DNA from: Zea mays
Lineage: Eukaryota > Streptophyta > Magnoliopsida > Poales > Poaceae
Assembly: GCF_902167145.1 (NCBI RefSeq)
Contig: NC_050096.1
Location: forward strand, 161,137,825-161,201,824
Length of the DNA stretch: 64,000 nucleotides
Direction of reading: 5' to 3'
Position 1 is the first letter of the stretch; every line of letters starts with the position of its first letter. The translations under genes and the position numbers were made by a program. The notes under the pieces are model-generated. The model did not search any database. It was not told the DNA's origin and saw nothing but the letters and a program-made list of their open reading frames with translations. Of this stretch, positions 51,036 through 62,782 are shown one piece after another.

Positions 51036-53712
51036 TTGGCGCGCCAGGTAGGGGCCTGCTGCGTGTTGACGAACAGCTTCCCGTCAAGCTCCAGATGGGC
51101 AGCCTCCAGCAACCTCTCCAGCCCGGGACAGTGCTCCGTTTCGGGAGTCTCGAGTTCATGTCCCTCGACGGCAGCTACGACATGTTACTCCTTCCTCCGC
51201 CGTGCGACAGCGACAATGGCGGCCGACAACCCGCTCGCTGTGCGGCGGAATCAACGACATCTTCCCCACGTGGCAGAAGAACAACATTCAGGTTTGTCCC
51301 GTCGCCTCCCCCGCCGACAGAGGAGGAGGCGGGGCAACCAAGGCCAAGCAGGAGGCGGCACCTTGTCGGCTGTCGAGCGAGTCGACGGCGCCGGCGCCCC
51401 AACGGGGGACACGTCCGGCTAGGGGTGGGCGTTCGGGTTACCCGAAATTTTCGGGTCGGGTATTTCGGGTTTTTAAAATTTCGGGTTTTGAGAATCAATA
51501 CCCGAAATTACAATGGGTTTTTCAATACCCGGAATTTCGGGTACCCGGAATTTCGGGTTCGGGTTCGGGTATTCCCGAACTACCCGAACTATTGTGTTGG
51601 CTTCATAAAAACACATACACCCTATTAAATTAGTATAAAAATATAGTTTGAATAATGATATACATGGACATATAAAACACAAGCAATCTACAATCCCAAG
51701 TTATGCACACTTACACATAATTATAGATGTACAAATTAATTATTAAGCATGACATGAGTACATGACACATGAAAGTTCGGGTAATTCGGGTATTTCGGGT
51801 ACCCGATTGTGATACCCGAATTACCCGAAATAATTTCGGGTTTTGCAAGTTGCTACCCGAAATTCCCAAACAAAATTCGGGTTTCGGGTATTTCGGGTTC
51901 GGGTTCGGGTATTCCGGGTTCGGGTTTCGGGTTACGGGTTTTTTGCCCAGCCCTACGTCCGGCGTCGACCTCGCGTCTGAGACGAAGATGAGCGCTGTTT
52001 CCCCGCAACACGCCAACTCCAAGCGGACGGACGACGCCAGCACGCTCGCGAAGGACTTGCTGGGCGTCACCCTCGTACCTGAGACGACGGTGCAGTCTGC
52101 CCCTGACGCGACTTCGTCACCGCCCGTCGACCAAGAGGTACCGACCGATTCCCATCTCGTGCCTTTTGGATTCAGCCTCGAACCACCAAGCGACCCCGCT
52201 TCGGTAGAAGCCTTCATAGAGGCATGCACCAACCCTCCGGGGTATCATATGCAGTCACCCTGGGACCGGCTGACGGCCGTCTCGACCTACGAACCCTCGG
52301 GTTCCGAGGAAGAAGACGAGCCCGACTTTGGTTGGGACTTCTTCGGGCTCAGAAACCCCAGTGCCATGTGGGACTTCATGACCGCATGTGACTACTGCCT
52401 CTCCGATTGTTCCGACGGCAGCCGCAGCTTCGGCGACGGAGACTGCGGCCCAAGTCGTGAATGTTTCCACGTCGATCTAGGGGGTCCCGACGAAGGCAAC
52501 CATCTTGGTATACCGGAAAACGGTGATCCCCCTAGGCCTGCGCCTCGCGTTGACATCCTTCGGGAGCTAGTTGTGGTCCCAGTCCCTGCGGGGGGTCAGG
52601 ATGCACAGCTCGAGCAAATCCGCGAGATGCAGGCCAGGCTCGACGAGGGAGCAGGAACACTTGAGCCGCTCTGGCGGAACATCGGGCAGGATTGGGCAGA
52701 CCAAGCTCCGGCCGGAGAAGCGCGTCATCTACCCCAGGGCATCCAGCACCGCATCGCCGACGATGTCAGGGCAAGGCCGCCACCGGCTTCCGGTGGGGTC
52801 GGCCAGAACCTGGCTGCAACAGCGATACTTCTCCGCGCGATGCCGGAGCCATCAACCACCGAAGGGCGGCGTATCCAGGGAGAGCTCAAGAATCTCCTGG
52901 AGGATGCCGCGATCCGACGGGCCAAAAGCTCTGCCTCCCGAAGGCAGGGGTACCCCTCGGAGCATCGTGTCGCGACTTCCCGATTCATGCGAGAAGCCTC
53001 GGTCCACACCGGGCGCACGCGCAACATAGCGCCTGCGGCCCCGGGTCGCCTCGGCAACGAGCACCACCACCGCAACCGTCGAACCTACCTCGACGAGAGG
53101 GTGCGCCGAGGCTACCACCCCAGGCGTGGGGGACGCTACGACAGCGGGGAGGATCGGAGTCCCTCGCTCGAACCACCCGGTCCGCAGGCTTTCAGCCGGG
53201 CCATACGACGGGTGCCGTTCCCGACCCGGTTCCGAACCCCGACTACTATCACAAAGTACTCGGGGGAGACGAGGCCGGAACTGTGGCTCACGGACTACCG
53301 GCTGGCCTGCCAACTGGGTGGAACGGGCGATGACAACCTCATCATCCGCAACCTCCCCCTGTTCCTCTCCGACACCGCTCGAGCCTGGCTGGAGCATCTG
53401 CCTCCGGGGCAGATCTCCAACTGGGACGACCTGGTCCAAGCCTTCGCTGGCAACTTCCAGGGCACATACGTGTGCCCTGAGAACTCCTGGGATCTCCGCA
53501 GCTGCCGCCAGCAGCCGGGAGAGTCTCTCCGGGACTACATCCGACGATTCTCAAAGCAGCGCACCGAGCTGCCCAACGTCACCGACTCGGATGTCATCGG
53601 CGCGTTCCTCGCCGGCACCACCTGCCGCGACCTGGTGAGCAAGCTGGGTCGCAAGACCCCTACCGGGGCGAGCGAGCTGATGGACATCGCCACCAAGTTC
53701 GCCTCTGGCTAG
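51036..53712 (+). pseudogene. Gypsy H gag, split by a hAT MITE
   Basis: Before the MITE the frame ends ..GAGAPTGDTSG (51419), and after it resumes VDLASETKMSAVSPQ in the same frame, so excision would restore it. Landmarks: acidic WDFFGLRNPSAMWDFM; RVPFPTRFRTPTTITKYSGE followed by ETRPELWLTDYRLACQLGG; LFLSDTARAWLEHLPPGQI; and FAGNFQGTYVCPENSWDLRS. This is the Retrotrans_gag core (about 53190-53600), with ESLRDYIRRFSKQR. It ends at a TAG (53710). The same frame continues for pol. Confidence 0.87.
51420..51955. mobile_element. hAT-type MITE in Gypsy H gag (TSD CGTCCGGC)
   Basis: 536 bp. TSD CGTCCGGC at 51412-51419 and 51956-51963. TIRs are TAGGGGTGGGC and TAGGGCTGGGC. Dense subterminal TTCGGGTA/ACCCGAA repeats in both orientations flank an AT-rich centre (51600-51770). 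No coding capacity. It interrupts the gag reading frame near its N-terminus. Confidence 0.93.
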
Positions 53713-56700
53713 GAGGCGGTTGAGGCCATCTTCCGGAAGGACAAGTAGCCCCAGGGCCGCCAGCTGGAAGATTTCCCCGAGGCATCCACTCAGCGCGGCA
53801 CCAAGAAGAAAGGCAAGAAGAAGTCGCAAGCAAAACGCGACGCCGCCGACGCGGACCTTGTCGCCGCCGCTGAGTACAAGAACCCTTGGAAACCTCCCGG
53901 AGGCGCCAATCTCTTCGACAAGATGCTCAAGGAGTCGTGCCCCTATCATCAGGGGCCCGTCAAGCACACCCTTGAGGAGTGCGCCATGCTTCGGCGCCAC
54001 TTTCACAAGGTCGGGCCACCTGCGGAAGGTGGCAAGGCCCACAACAACGATAAGAAGGAGGATCACAAGGCAGGGGAGTTCCTAGAGGTCCGCGACTGCT
54101 TCATGATCTACGGTGTGCTAGTGGCGAACGCCTCGGCTCGGCACCGCAAGCAAGAGCGTTGGGAGATCTGCTCGGTAAAGGTGGCGGCGCCAGTCTACCT
54201 AGACTGGTCCAACAAGCCCATCACCTTCGACCAGGGTGATCACCCCGACCGCGTGCCGAGCCCGGGGAAATATCCGCTCGTTGTCGACCCCGTCATCGGC
54301 AACGTCAGGCTCACCAAGGTCCTCATGGACGGAGGCAGCAGCCTCAACATCATCTACGCCGAGACCCTCGGGCTCCTGCAGATCGATCTATCCTCGGTCC
54401 GGGCCGGTGCGGCGCCTTTTCACGGGATCATCCCTAGGAAACGCGTCCAACCCCTCGGACAACTCGATCTGCCCGTCTGCTTCGGGACTCCCTCCATTTT
54501 CAGAAGGGAAACCCTCACGTTCGAGGTGGTCGGGTTCCGAGGAACCTACCACGCAGTGCTGGGGAGGCCATGCTACGCCAAGTTCATGGCCGTCCCCAAC
54601 TACACCTACCTCAAGCTCAAGATGTCGGGCCCCAACGGGGTCATCACCGTCGGCCCCACGTACCGACACATGTACGAATGCGACGTGGAGTGCGTGGAGT
54701 ACGCCGAGGCCCTCGCCGAATCCGAGGCCCTCATCGCCGACCTAGAGAGCCTCTCCAAGGAGGCGCCAGACGTGAAGCGCCATGCCGGCAACTTCGAGCC
54801 AGCAGAGACGGTCAAATCCGTCCCTCTCGACCCCAGCAACGACGCCTCCAAGCAGATCCGGATCGGCTCCGAGCTCAACCTCAAATAGGAAGCAGTGCTC
54901 GTCGACTTTCTCCGCACAAACGCCGAAGTTTTCGCGTGGAGTCCCTCGGACATGCCTGGCATACTGAGGGATGTCGCCGAGCACTCGCTGGATATCCGAG
55001 CTGGAGCCCGACCCGTGAAGCAGCCTCTGCGCCGATTCGACGAAGAAAAGCGCAGAGCCATAGGCGAGGAGATCCACAAGCTGATGGTCGCAGGGTTCAT
55101 CAAAGAGGTATTCCATCCCGAATGGCTTGCCAACCCTGTGCTTGTGAGAAAGAAAGGAGAGAAATGGCGGATGTGTGTAGACTACACTGGTCTAAACAAA
55201 GCATGTCCAAAAGTTCCCTATCCTCTGCCTCGCATCGATCAAATCGTGGATTCCACTGCTGGATGCGAAACCCTGTCTTTCCTCGATGCCTACTCAGGGT
55301 ACCACCAAATCAGGATGAAAGAGTCCGACCAGCTCGCGACTTCTTTCATCACACCTTTTGGCATGTACTGCTATGTTACTATGCCATTTGGTTTGAGGAA
55401 TGCGGGTGCGACGTACCAAAGGTGCATGAACCACATGTTCGACGAACACATTGGCCGAACGGTCAAGGATTACGTCGATGACATCGTAGTCAAGACGAGG
55501 AAAGCCTCCGACCTCCTTTCCGACCTTGAAACGACATTCCAGTGTCTCAAGGCGAAAGGCGTAAAACTCAACCCCGAGAAGTGTGTCTTCGGGGTCCCCC
55601 GAGGCATGCTCTTGGGGTTCATCGTCTCCGAGCGGGGCATCGAGGCCAACCCAGAGAAAATCACGGCCATCACCAACATGGGGCCCATCAAGGACTTGAA
55701 AGGCGTATAGAGGGTCATGGGATGTCTTGCGGCTCTGAGCCGTTTCATCTCGCGCCTCGGCGAAAGAGGTCTACCTCTGTAACGCCTCTTAAGAAAGACT
55801 GAGTACTTCACTTGGACCTCCGAGGCCGAGGAAGCCCTCGGGAACCTGAAGGCGCTCCTAACGAACGCGCCCATCTTGGTGCCCCCCGCTGCCGGAGAAG
55901 CCCTCTTGATCTACGTCGCCGCTACCACTCAGGTGGCCAGCGCCGCGATCGTGGTTGAGAGACGAGAAGAAGGGCATGCATTGCCCGTCCAGAGGCTGGT
56001 TTACTTCATCAGTGAGGTACTATCTGAGACCAAGATCCGCTACCCGCAAATTCAGAAGTTGCGACACTACTTCGAGTCTCATCCGGTGACTGTGGTGTCA
56101 TCCTCCCCCCTGGGGGAGATCATCCAGTGCCGAGAGGCCTCGGGTAGGATTGCAAAATGGGTAGTGGAAATCATGGGCGAGACAATCTCGTTCGCCCCTC
56201 GGAAGGCCATCAAGTCCCAAGTCTCGGCGGACTTTGTGGCTGAATGGGTCGACACCCAGCTTCCAGCAGCTCCGATCCAACCGAAACTCTGGACCATGTT
56301 TTTCGATGGGTCGCTGATGAAAACAGGGGCAGGCACGGGCCTGCTCTTCATCTCGCCCCTCGGGAAGCACCTCCGCTACGTGCTACGCCTCCATTTCCCG
56401 GCGTCCAACAACGTGGCTGAGTACGAGGCTCTGGTTAATGGGTTGCGCATCGCCATCGAGCTAGGGGTCCGACGCCTCGACGCTCGCGGTGACTCGCAGC
56501 TTGTCATCGACCAAGTCATGAAGAACGCCCACTGCCACGACCCGAAGATGGAAGCCTACTGCGACGAGGTTCGGCGCCTGGAAGACAAGTTCTACGGGCT
56601 CGAGCTCAACCACGTCGCCCGACGATACAACGAGACTGCAGATGAGCTGGCTAAGATAGCCTCGGGGTGGACAACGGTTCCCCCGGACGTCTTCTCCCGA

Positions 56701-58104
56701 GACCTACATCAACCCTCAGTCAAGACCGACGACACGTCCGAGCCCGAGGCGCCCTCGGCTCAGCCTGAGGCGCCCTCGGTTCGGCCCGAGGCATCCTCAG
56801 CCCCCGAGGGTGAGGCACTGCACGTCGAGGAGGAGCGGAATGGGGTCCCGCCTAATCGAGACTGGCAAACCCCGTACCTGCAATATCTCCACCGAGGAGA
56901 GCTGCCCCTCGACCAAGCCGAGGCTCGGCGACTAGCGCGGCGCGCCAAGTCGTTCGTCTTACTGGGTGACGGGAAGGAGCTCTACCACCGCAGCCCCTCC
57001 GGCATCCTCCAGCGATGCATATCCATCGCCGAAGGCCAGGAGCTCCTACAAGAAATACACTCGGGGGCTTGCGGTCATCACGCAGTGCCCCGAGCCCTTG
57101 TTGGAAACGCCTTCCGACAAGGTTTCTACTGGCCGACCGCGGTGGCCGACGCCACTAGAATTGTCCGCACCTGCCAAGGGTGTCAATTCTACGCAAGGCA
57201 GACCCACCTGCCCGCTCAGGCTCTACAGACAATACCCATCACCTGGTCGTTTGTTGTGTGGGGTCTGGACCTCGTCGGTCCCTTGCAGAAGGCACCCTGG
57301 GGCTACACGCACCTGCTGGTCGCCATCGACAAATTCTCCAAGTGGATCGAGGTCCGACCCCTAAATAGCATCAGGTCCGAACAGGCGGTGGCATTCTTCA
57401 CCAACATCATCCATCGCTTCGGGGTCCCGAACTCCATCATCACCGACAACGGCACCCAGTTCACTGGCAAAAAGTTTCTGAACTTCTGCGAGGACCACCA
57501 CATCCGGGTGGACTGGGCCACCGTGGCTCACCCCATGACGAAAGGGCAAGTCGAGCGTGCCAACGGCATGATTCTGCAAGGACTCAAGCCGAGGATCTAC
57601 AACGACCTCAACAAGTTCGGCAAGTGATGGATGAAGGAGCTCCCCTCGGTGGTCTGGAGTTTGAGGACAACACCGAGCCGAGCCACGGGCTTCACACCGT
57701 TCTGTCTAGTCTATGGGGCCGAGGCCATCTTGCCCACAGACTTAGAATACGGTTTCCCGAGGGCGAGGGCCTACGACGACCAAAGCAATGGAACAAACCG
57801 AGAAGACTCACTGGACCAGCTGGAGGAGGCTCGGGACATGGCCTTACTACACTCGGCGCGGTATCAGCAGTCCCTGCGACGCTACCATGCCCGAGGGGTT
57901 CGGTCTCGAGACCTCCAGGTGGGCGACTTGGCGCTTCGGCTGCGACAAGACGCCCGAGGGTGGCACAAGCTCACGCCTCCCTGGGAAGGGCCGTTTGTCA
58001 TCGCCAAGGTTCTGAAGCCAGGGACATACAAGCTGGCCAACAGCCAAGGCGAGGTCTACAGCAACGCTTGGAACATCCGACATCTACGTCGCTTCTACCC
58101 TTAA
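53713..58104 (+). pseudogene. Gypsy H pol: protease, RT, RNase H, integrase with internal stops
   Basis: Same frame as gag up to the natural stop, interrupted only by stops at 53746, 54886, 55708 (TAG), 55780 (TAA) and 57625 (TGA). Protease LMDGGSSLNIIYAETL (D-G-S-S type, 54325). RT WRMCVDYTGLNKACPK, FLDAYSGYHQI, MPFGLRNAGATYQR and YVDDIVVKT (55474). After the RT, RNase H IRYPQIQKLRHYFESHP seems about ten residues short, perhaps a small deletion. A second RNase H-like domain follows (TMFFDGSLMKTGAGTGL..YNETADELAKIASG, 56290-56670). Integrase: HHAVPR..CQGCQ zinc finger, GLDLVGPL, ITDNGTQFTGKKF and GQVERANG. No chromodomain seen; this fits the Tat lineage. Confidence 0.9.
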
Positions 58105-59651
58105 GATGTTTTCAAGTTGTTCGTACACCTCGTTCACATACAAAGTCTAACCATCAAGGAAGGGTCAGCCTTGCCTCGGCAAAGCCCGACCCTCCCTCGG
58201 GGGCTAGAAGGGGGGAACCCCCTCTGCTTCAAAATTTTCCTCGGGAAAAGTCTTTCTGCTAGAACGTCTTTCGTGCTTTTTGACTACTTCAAAAGTGGGA
58301 TCCTGAAAACGACGGAGTACACGTAAGCAGCCAAGGCCGACCGAGCCGAGGGACTCCTACGCCTCCAGGATATGGATACCTCACTCATCACCTTCTGCGA
58401 TAAGTAACTCACGCTCGGATAAGCGATTCCGCTGACCGAACAAGTCTTAATGCTCGGAAACCTTTCTGCCGAAACGATTTTTCGGGCCTTCTCGACTACA
58501 TCGTTAGCAGAATCCTATGGACGAGTAAGAGTACACATAAGCGGCAAGGCCGATCGAACCAAGGGACTCCTATGCCTCCGGGATACGGATACCTCACTCA
58601 TCACCTTCCATGAAAAGTAACTCTCGCTCGGACAAACAATTCTGTTACCGACAAATAAGTCTTGATACTCGAAACAAAGGGAAAAAGAAACGCAGCTTTA
58701 CAGCATGACGACAGTATGTCTGGGCCTCGGCGGTCGCAGAAAACATACGCACACTACAAGATGAACCGATCCTGCAGGCTCAGACGTCGATGGAGGGGGA
58801 GCAGCAGCACCCTCGGCGTCAACTCCACCTTCGGCGAAGTCCGACCGAGCCTCGGACGGCAACACGGTCGGAGGGTCTCCACTCCGAAGGACGACGTCAG
58901 CGCCACACCCGGGCTATCGCCGCCAGGGTCTCCTTCAGGAATCCGGCCCGAGCAGACGGCTCGGCCGGCCGCCCCGAAGCCTCAGCCAGTTGTCCCCCGA
59001 GGACATCTGCCCGGCTCATGGCCTCGGCAACTCGACTCCGGCGCCGGTTCCGCCAGTGGACGGCCCGGCCAGGCTCCGGCCGACGAAGTCTTCTTTTCGA
59101 GCCAACTCTGCCTCTGTCCACGCTGATACCGCTGCCTCCGGCTCCGGCTCATCGAAGAGCGGCCGAGGGTTCCTTTAACTAAGCAAGAGAAGCCTCGGGC
59201 GGCAAGGCCGACCGAGCCGAGGGACTCCTACGCTTCCGGGATACGGATACCTCACTCGTCACCTTCGCACGAGGCAACTCACGCTTGGTGAAGCGGTCCA
59301 GCTAGCCGACAGGCGAGTCCTAGCGCTCGAAATGAGGAAAAAACCCGGCTCCGGCCAAACCGTTGACAACGTCAACATACCAGCCCGAGAACTTGGGACT
59401 CGACTGTGCACCCAGGCTACGACCAGTTTGCATGAGGGAACAACCAGACCGGTCGAAGCATCACAAAACGCATTAAGACCTCGAAGGAGTCAAACCACTC
59501 CTCCGAGGCCTCGGGGGCTACACCCGGCGGGTGCGCTCGCGCGCACCCACCAGAACGAAACGCAACCGAGAAAGGCCGGTCCCCTTGCAAAAAAAGTGCG
59601 ACAAAAGCCTCCAAGCGAGTATTAACACTCCCTTCGAGGCTCGGGGGCTAC
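58105..59651 (+). repeat. Gypsy H post-pol region with three diverged ~65-bp repeats
   Basis: Non-coding as far as I can tell. The motif CGAGGGACTCCTACGCCTCC followed by GGATACGGATACCTCACTC recurs near 58350, 58562 and 59218, each followed by AAGTAACTC- or CAACTCACGCT-type sequence. Such long post-pol regions are usual in large grass gypsy elements. Short frames here have no recognisable domain. Confidence 0.75.
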
Positions 59652-60955
59652 TGTCGGGGACCATAATTAGAGGTACTCCCAAGACTCCTAATCTCAGCTG
59701 GTAACCCCCATCAGCACAAAGCTGCAAAGGCCTGATGGGTGCGATTAAGTCAAGGCTCGGTCCACTCAAGAGACACGATCTCGCCTCGCCCGAGCCCAGC
59801 CGACCCCGGAGGATTCACGTCTCGCCCGAGGGCCCCCTCAAGCAACGGACACACCTTCGGCTCGCCCGAGGCCCAGTCTTCGCCAAGAAGCAACCTTGGC
59901 CAGATCGCCACGCCAGCCGACTGTATCGTAGGAGCATTTAATGCAAGGGTGGCCTGACACCTTATCCTGACGCGCGCCCTTCAGTCGACAGAGCCGAAGT
60001 GACCGCAGTCACTTCGCCGCTACACTGACCAGCCTGACAAGAAGATGCGCCGCCTGCGTCGCTCCGACTGCTGTGCCACTCGACAGAGTGAGGCTGACAG
60101 CAGCCAAGTCCGGCCTCGGGCGCCATAGGAAACTCCACCTCGCCGCCTCGCCTGACCCCAGGGCTCGGACCCAGCCTTGGCCTCGGACGACAGTCTCCGC
60201 CTCGCCCGACCCGGGGCTCGGACTCGACCTCGACCTCGGAAGACAGACTCGACCTCGACCTCGGAGGAGCCTCCACCTCGCCCGACCTAGGGCTCGGACC
60301 GACCACGTCACAAGAGGGGCCATCATTACCCTACCCCTAGCTAGCTCAGGCTACGGGGAACAAGACCGGCGTCCCATCTGGCTCGCCCCGGTAAACAAAT
60401 AATGATGGCGCCCCGCGTGCTTCGTGACGACGACGGTTCTCAGCCCCTTACGGAAGCAAGGAGACGTCAGCAAGGACTCGATAGCCCCGACAGCTATCCT
60501 TCCGCAAGGCTCCAGCGCTCCTCCGACGGCCACGACATCACATGAACAGGGTGCCAAGACCTCTCCGGCTGCCACGACGGCATGTACTTAGGGCGCTAGC
60601 TCCTCTCTGCTAGACACGTTAGCACACTGCTACACCCCCCATTGTACACCTGGGCCCTCTCCTTACGCCTATAAAAGGAAGGTCCAGGGCTCTCTTACGA
60701 GGAGGTTGGCCGCGCGGGAGGACGGGACGGCGCGTGCAGGCCTCTCGCCCCCTCCCACGCAGACGCTTGTAACCCCCTACTGCAAGCGCACCCGACCTGG
60801 GCGCAGGACAAACACGAAGGCCACGGGTTTCCCCTTTACGCCTGTCTCCTTGTTTCCCCCTTCGTGCTCCGTCTCGCGCCGACCCATCTGGGCTGGGACA
60901 CGCGGCGACAATTTACTTGTCAGTCCAGGGACCCCCCGGGGTCGAAACGCCGACA
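59652..60955 (+). repeat. Gypsy H 3' LTR (1304 bp)
   Basis: TGTCGGGGACC..AAACGCCGACA, with the TATA-like CTATAAAAGGAAGG near 60670. It differs from the 5' LTR by roughly 2-3 percent substitutions by eye, a 17-bp gap near 59800, and the loss of the 57-bp array. Confidence 0.93.
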
Positions 60956-60960
60956 TTCAT

Positions 60961-62226
60961 GGTGATGTATAAAAATAATACTAGTCGGTTGATCGTGCGT
61001 TGCGACGGCTTACAACAATACCCATGTAAACTATCCACCAAAAAATTCAAGATTTTTTATTAATGGTCTCCGCTCTCCGTATAATATTTTTTTGATTTGG
61101 CTAACTGATGTTATTTACTCCATCCAATATATTTTGGTACAATATGACCAATGAAGTGAGCGATTAGAAGAGAGTTCACAACGACTGACTGAACGAACAG
61201 AGATTATAAAATAACATAATTCCACCATACAGAGACCAAATAAGAGAAAGTTTGTGACCTCAAGTTTATAAAATAAGTTACATGAACTCAAACTTATAAA
61301 AAAGATAGATCAAAATATTGAGTGATTGCTAAAGTTAAGCATCAATAAAAACTAGATGCGCTCCATATAATTATGCTACTTTGTAGCAATTACTAACGTT
61401 TAAAACCAACAAATAACTTTTCATTTTTCTGTTAGTGTGACAAATCATTGTTGATACATCCAATTCATCAACCTCAAAACACCATTGAGTCCATTGCGCC
61501 AATGTGGTCTCAGAAACGACCTAATGCTTGCAAGAGCCAAAAACGACATATCGTGCTTGGGTTGTAGCCTCGACCCGTAGTGTTGGCTTGGCTCGACACG
61601 ATTATATTTTTTATTTTTCAAAAAATGTATATACATATATACAATTTATATTTATATTTATATTCAACATTAAAAATATTTGAGCACAATGTTCTACTGG
61701 TTAGACAGCTTTATCCAGTGTCTCTCGCTCTTCTTCCATTATATTAGGGCATGGGTTCAAACCTCACCTCCTGCATCATTTTTTAACATTTTACTCTGAT
61801 TTAATTAAATGGTCCGACGGGCTAACGGGCTAGCCCGGCCCGTGCTGGGCCGCCCTTTGGTCATCTATACTCTGATTTAATTAAATGGTCCGACGGGCTA
61901 ACAAGCTGGTCCGGCCCGTGCCGGGCCGCCATTTGGCCATCTATAGGCGTGCATCGGGTTATTTGAAATAGCTATGAGGGTTATTTGAAAAAAAAGCAGG
62001 ACGACCGTTGAAACTGGTGCTTTAAGTATAGTGTAGATATAGATTTCAAAGCATCATTTGAGGAGCTTCGAAAATTTTATGAAACTAGCCTCTAGTTTCA
62101 ATTTTGTTTGAAGCTAGAACTTGTGGAGCTAGACCTGTTTGAATAAAAGATACTGAAATAGACTTAAAATTTTTGAAGTAGAGCTTTCCCTATCAGAGCC
62201 TAGAGCTTGTCCATCCAAAAACTGCC
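60961..62226. other. Intergenic DNA with hAT-like repeat pieces
   Basis: AT-rich. Bases 60985-61005 (CTAGTCGGTTGATCGTGCGT) resemble ends of known grass repeats. A unit of about 75 bp with GGTCCGACGGGCTAAC and GCCGGGCCGCC is duplicated in tandem (about 61795-61945), typical of hAT-derived repeats. Around 61680-61780 a GGTTAGACAGCTT and GGGTTCAAACCTC pair resembles SINE A/B boxes. No gene recognised. Confidence 0.5.
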
Positions 62227-62229
62227 TTA

Positions 62230-62779
62230 GGAGCTGTTTGTTTACCCCCAGATTATATAATCTGGATTAAATAATCCTAATAGGCAAACAAACAGTCTAG
62301 CTTATTTGCCCAGATTATATAATCTAACCCCTTGGATTATGATAATCCATAAGCAAGTGAGGAGGTGCTTATTTCAGATTATTTTTTCCCACTTCCCCAC
62401 TACCCTTTTAAGTTTCTTAGAAATTACCCACCATTGCCATTATAATTCACCGAATCGTTTTTGCGCCTTCCGTGATAATATTGCTAATGCAATATTTGCC
62501 AATGTCAATTGAATTTTTTTTAAATTGTTTATGTAATAAATTATGAATACTCAGAAACGTTTGTTACATTGTTCATCTCATATATGAGTTTCAACCTAGT
62601 ACAAATATAGAGGGCATTCTTGTCTTCCTCATACAAAAGAATCTTATTAACAACTCAAATAATCTGGGTAAACAAACAGGACTACTCAGATTATATAATC
62701 CAGATTATATAATCCAGATTATATAATCCTCCAAAAATAATCCAGATTATATAATCCATGGGGGTAAACAAACAGGCCC
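62230..62779. mobile_element. Tourist-like MITE (TSD TTA)
   Basis: 550 bp with TTA at 62227-62229 and 62780-62782. TIRs are GGAGCTGTTTGTTTACCCCC and GGGCCTGTTTGTTTACCCCC. Both ends carry repeated palindromes AGATTATATAATCT. The central part is AT-rich with no coding. Confidence 0.9.
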
Positions 62780-62782
62780 TTA

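Larger units (their letters stand above)
49437..60955 (+). mobile_element. Gypsy element H (Tat-like), complete structure, TSD TTCAT
   Basis: 11,519 bp. 5' LTR 49437-51034, 3' LTR 59652-60955, TSD TTCAT at 49432-49436 and 60956-60960. The primer site GTTGGCGCGCCAGGTAGGGG starts at 51035. The purine-rich CTCGGGGGCTAC precedes the 3' LTR. Order: gag, protease, RT, RNase H, integrase (Ty3/gypsy), with a 1.5-kb region after pol. The LTR start TGTCGGGGACCATAATTAG and primer site look like abundant maize gypsy families (huck/flip-like; from memory, uncertain). A hAT MITE lies in gag. It is divergent from the formin and starts about 2.1 kb upstream of its ATG. Confidence 0.94.

Noticed and set aside
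58662..59182. Frames of 130-154 codons after Gypsy H pol
   Set aside because: Low-complexity Arg/Pro/Ser composition, overlapping frames on both strands, and no known domain.
61670..61790. Possible tRNA gene or SINE
   Set aside because: Only isolated A- and B-box-like strings; no cloverleaf, no TSD, so not listed as a separate feature.
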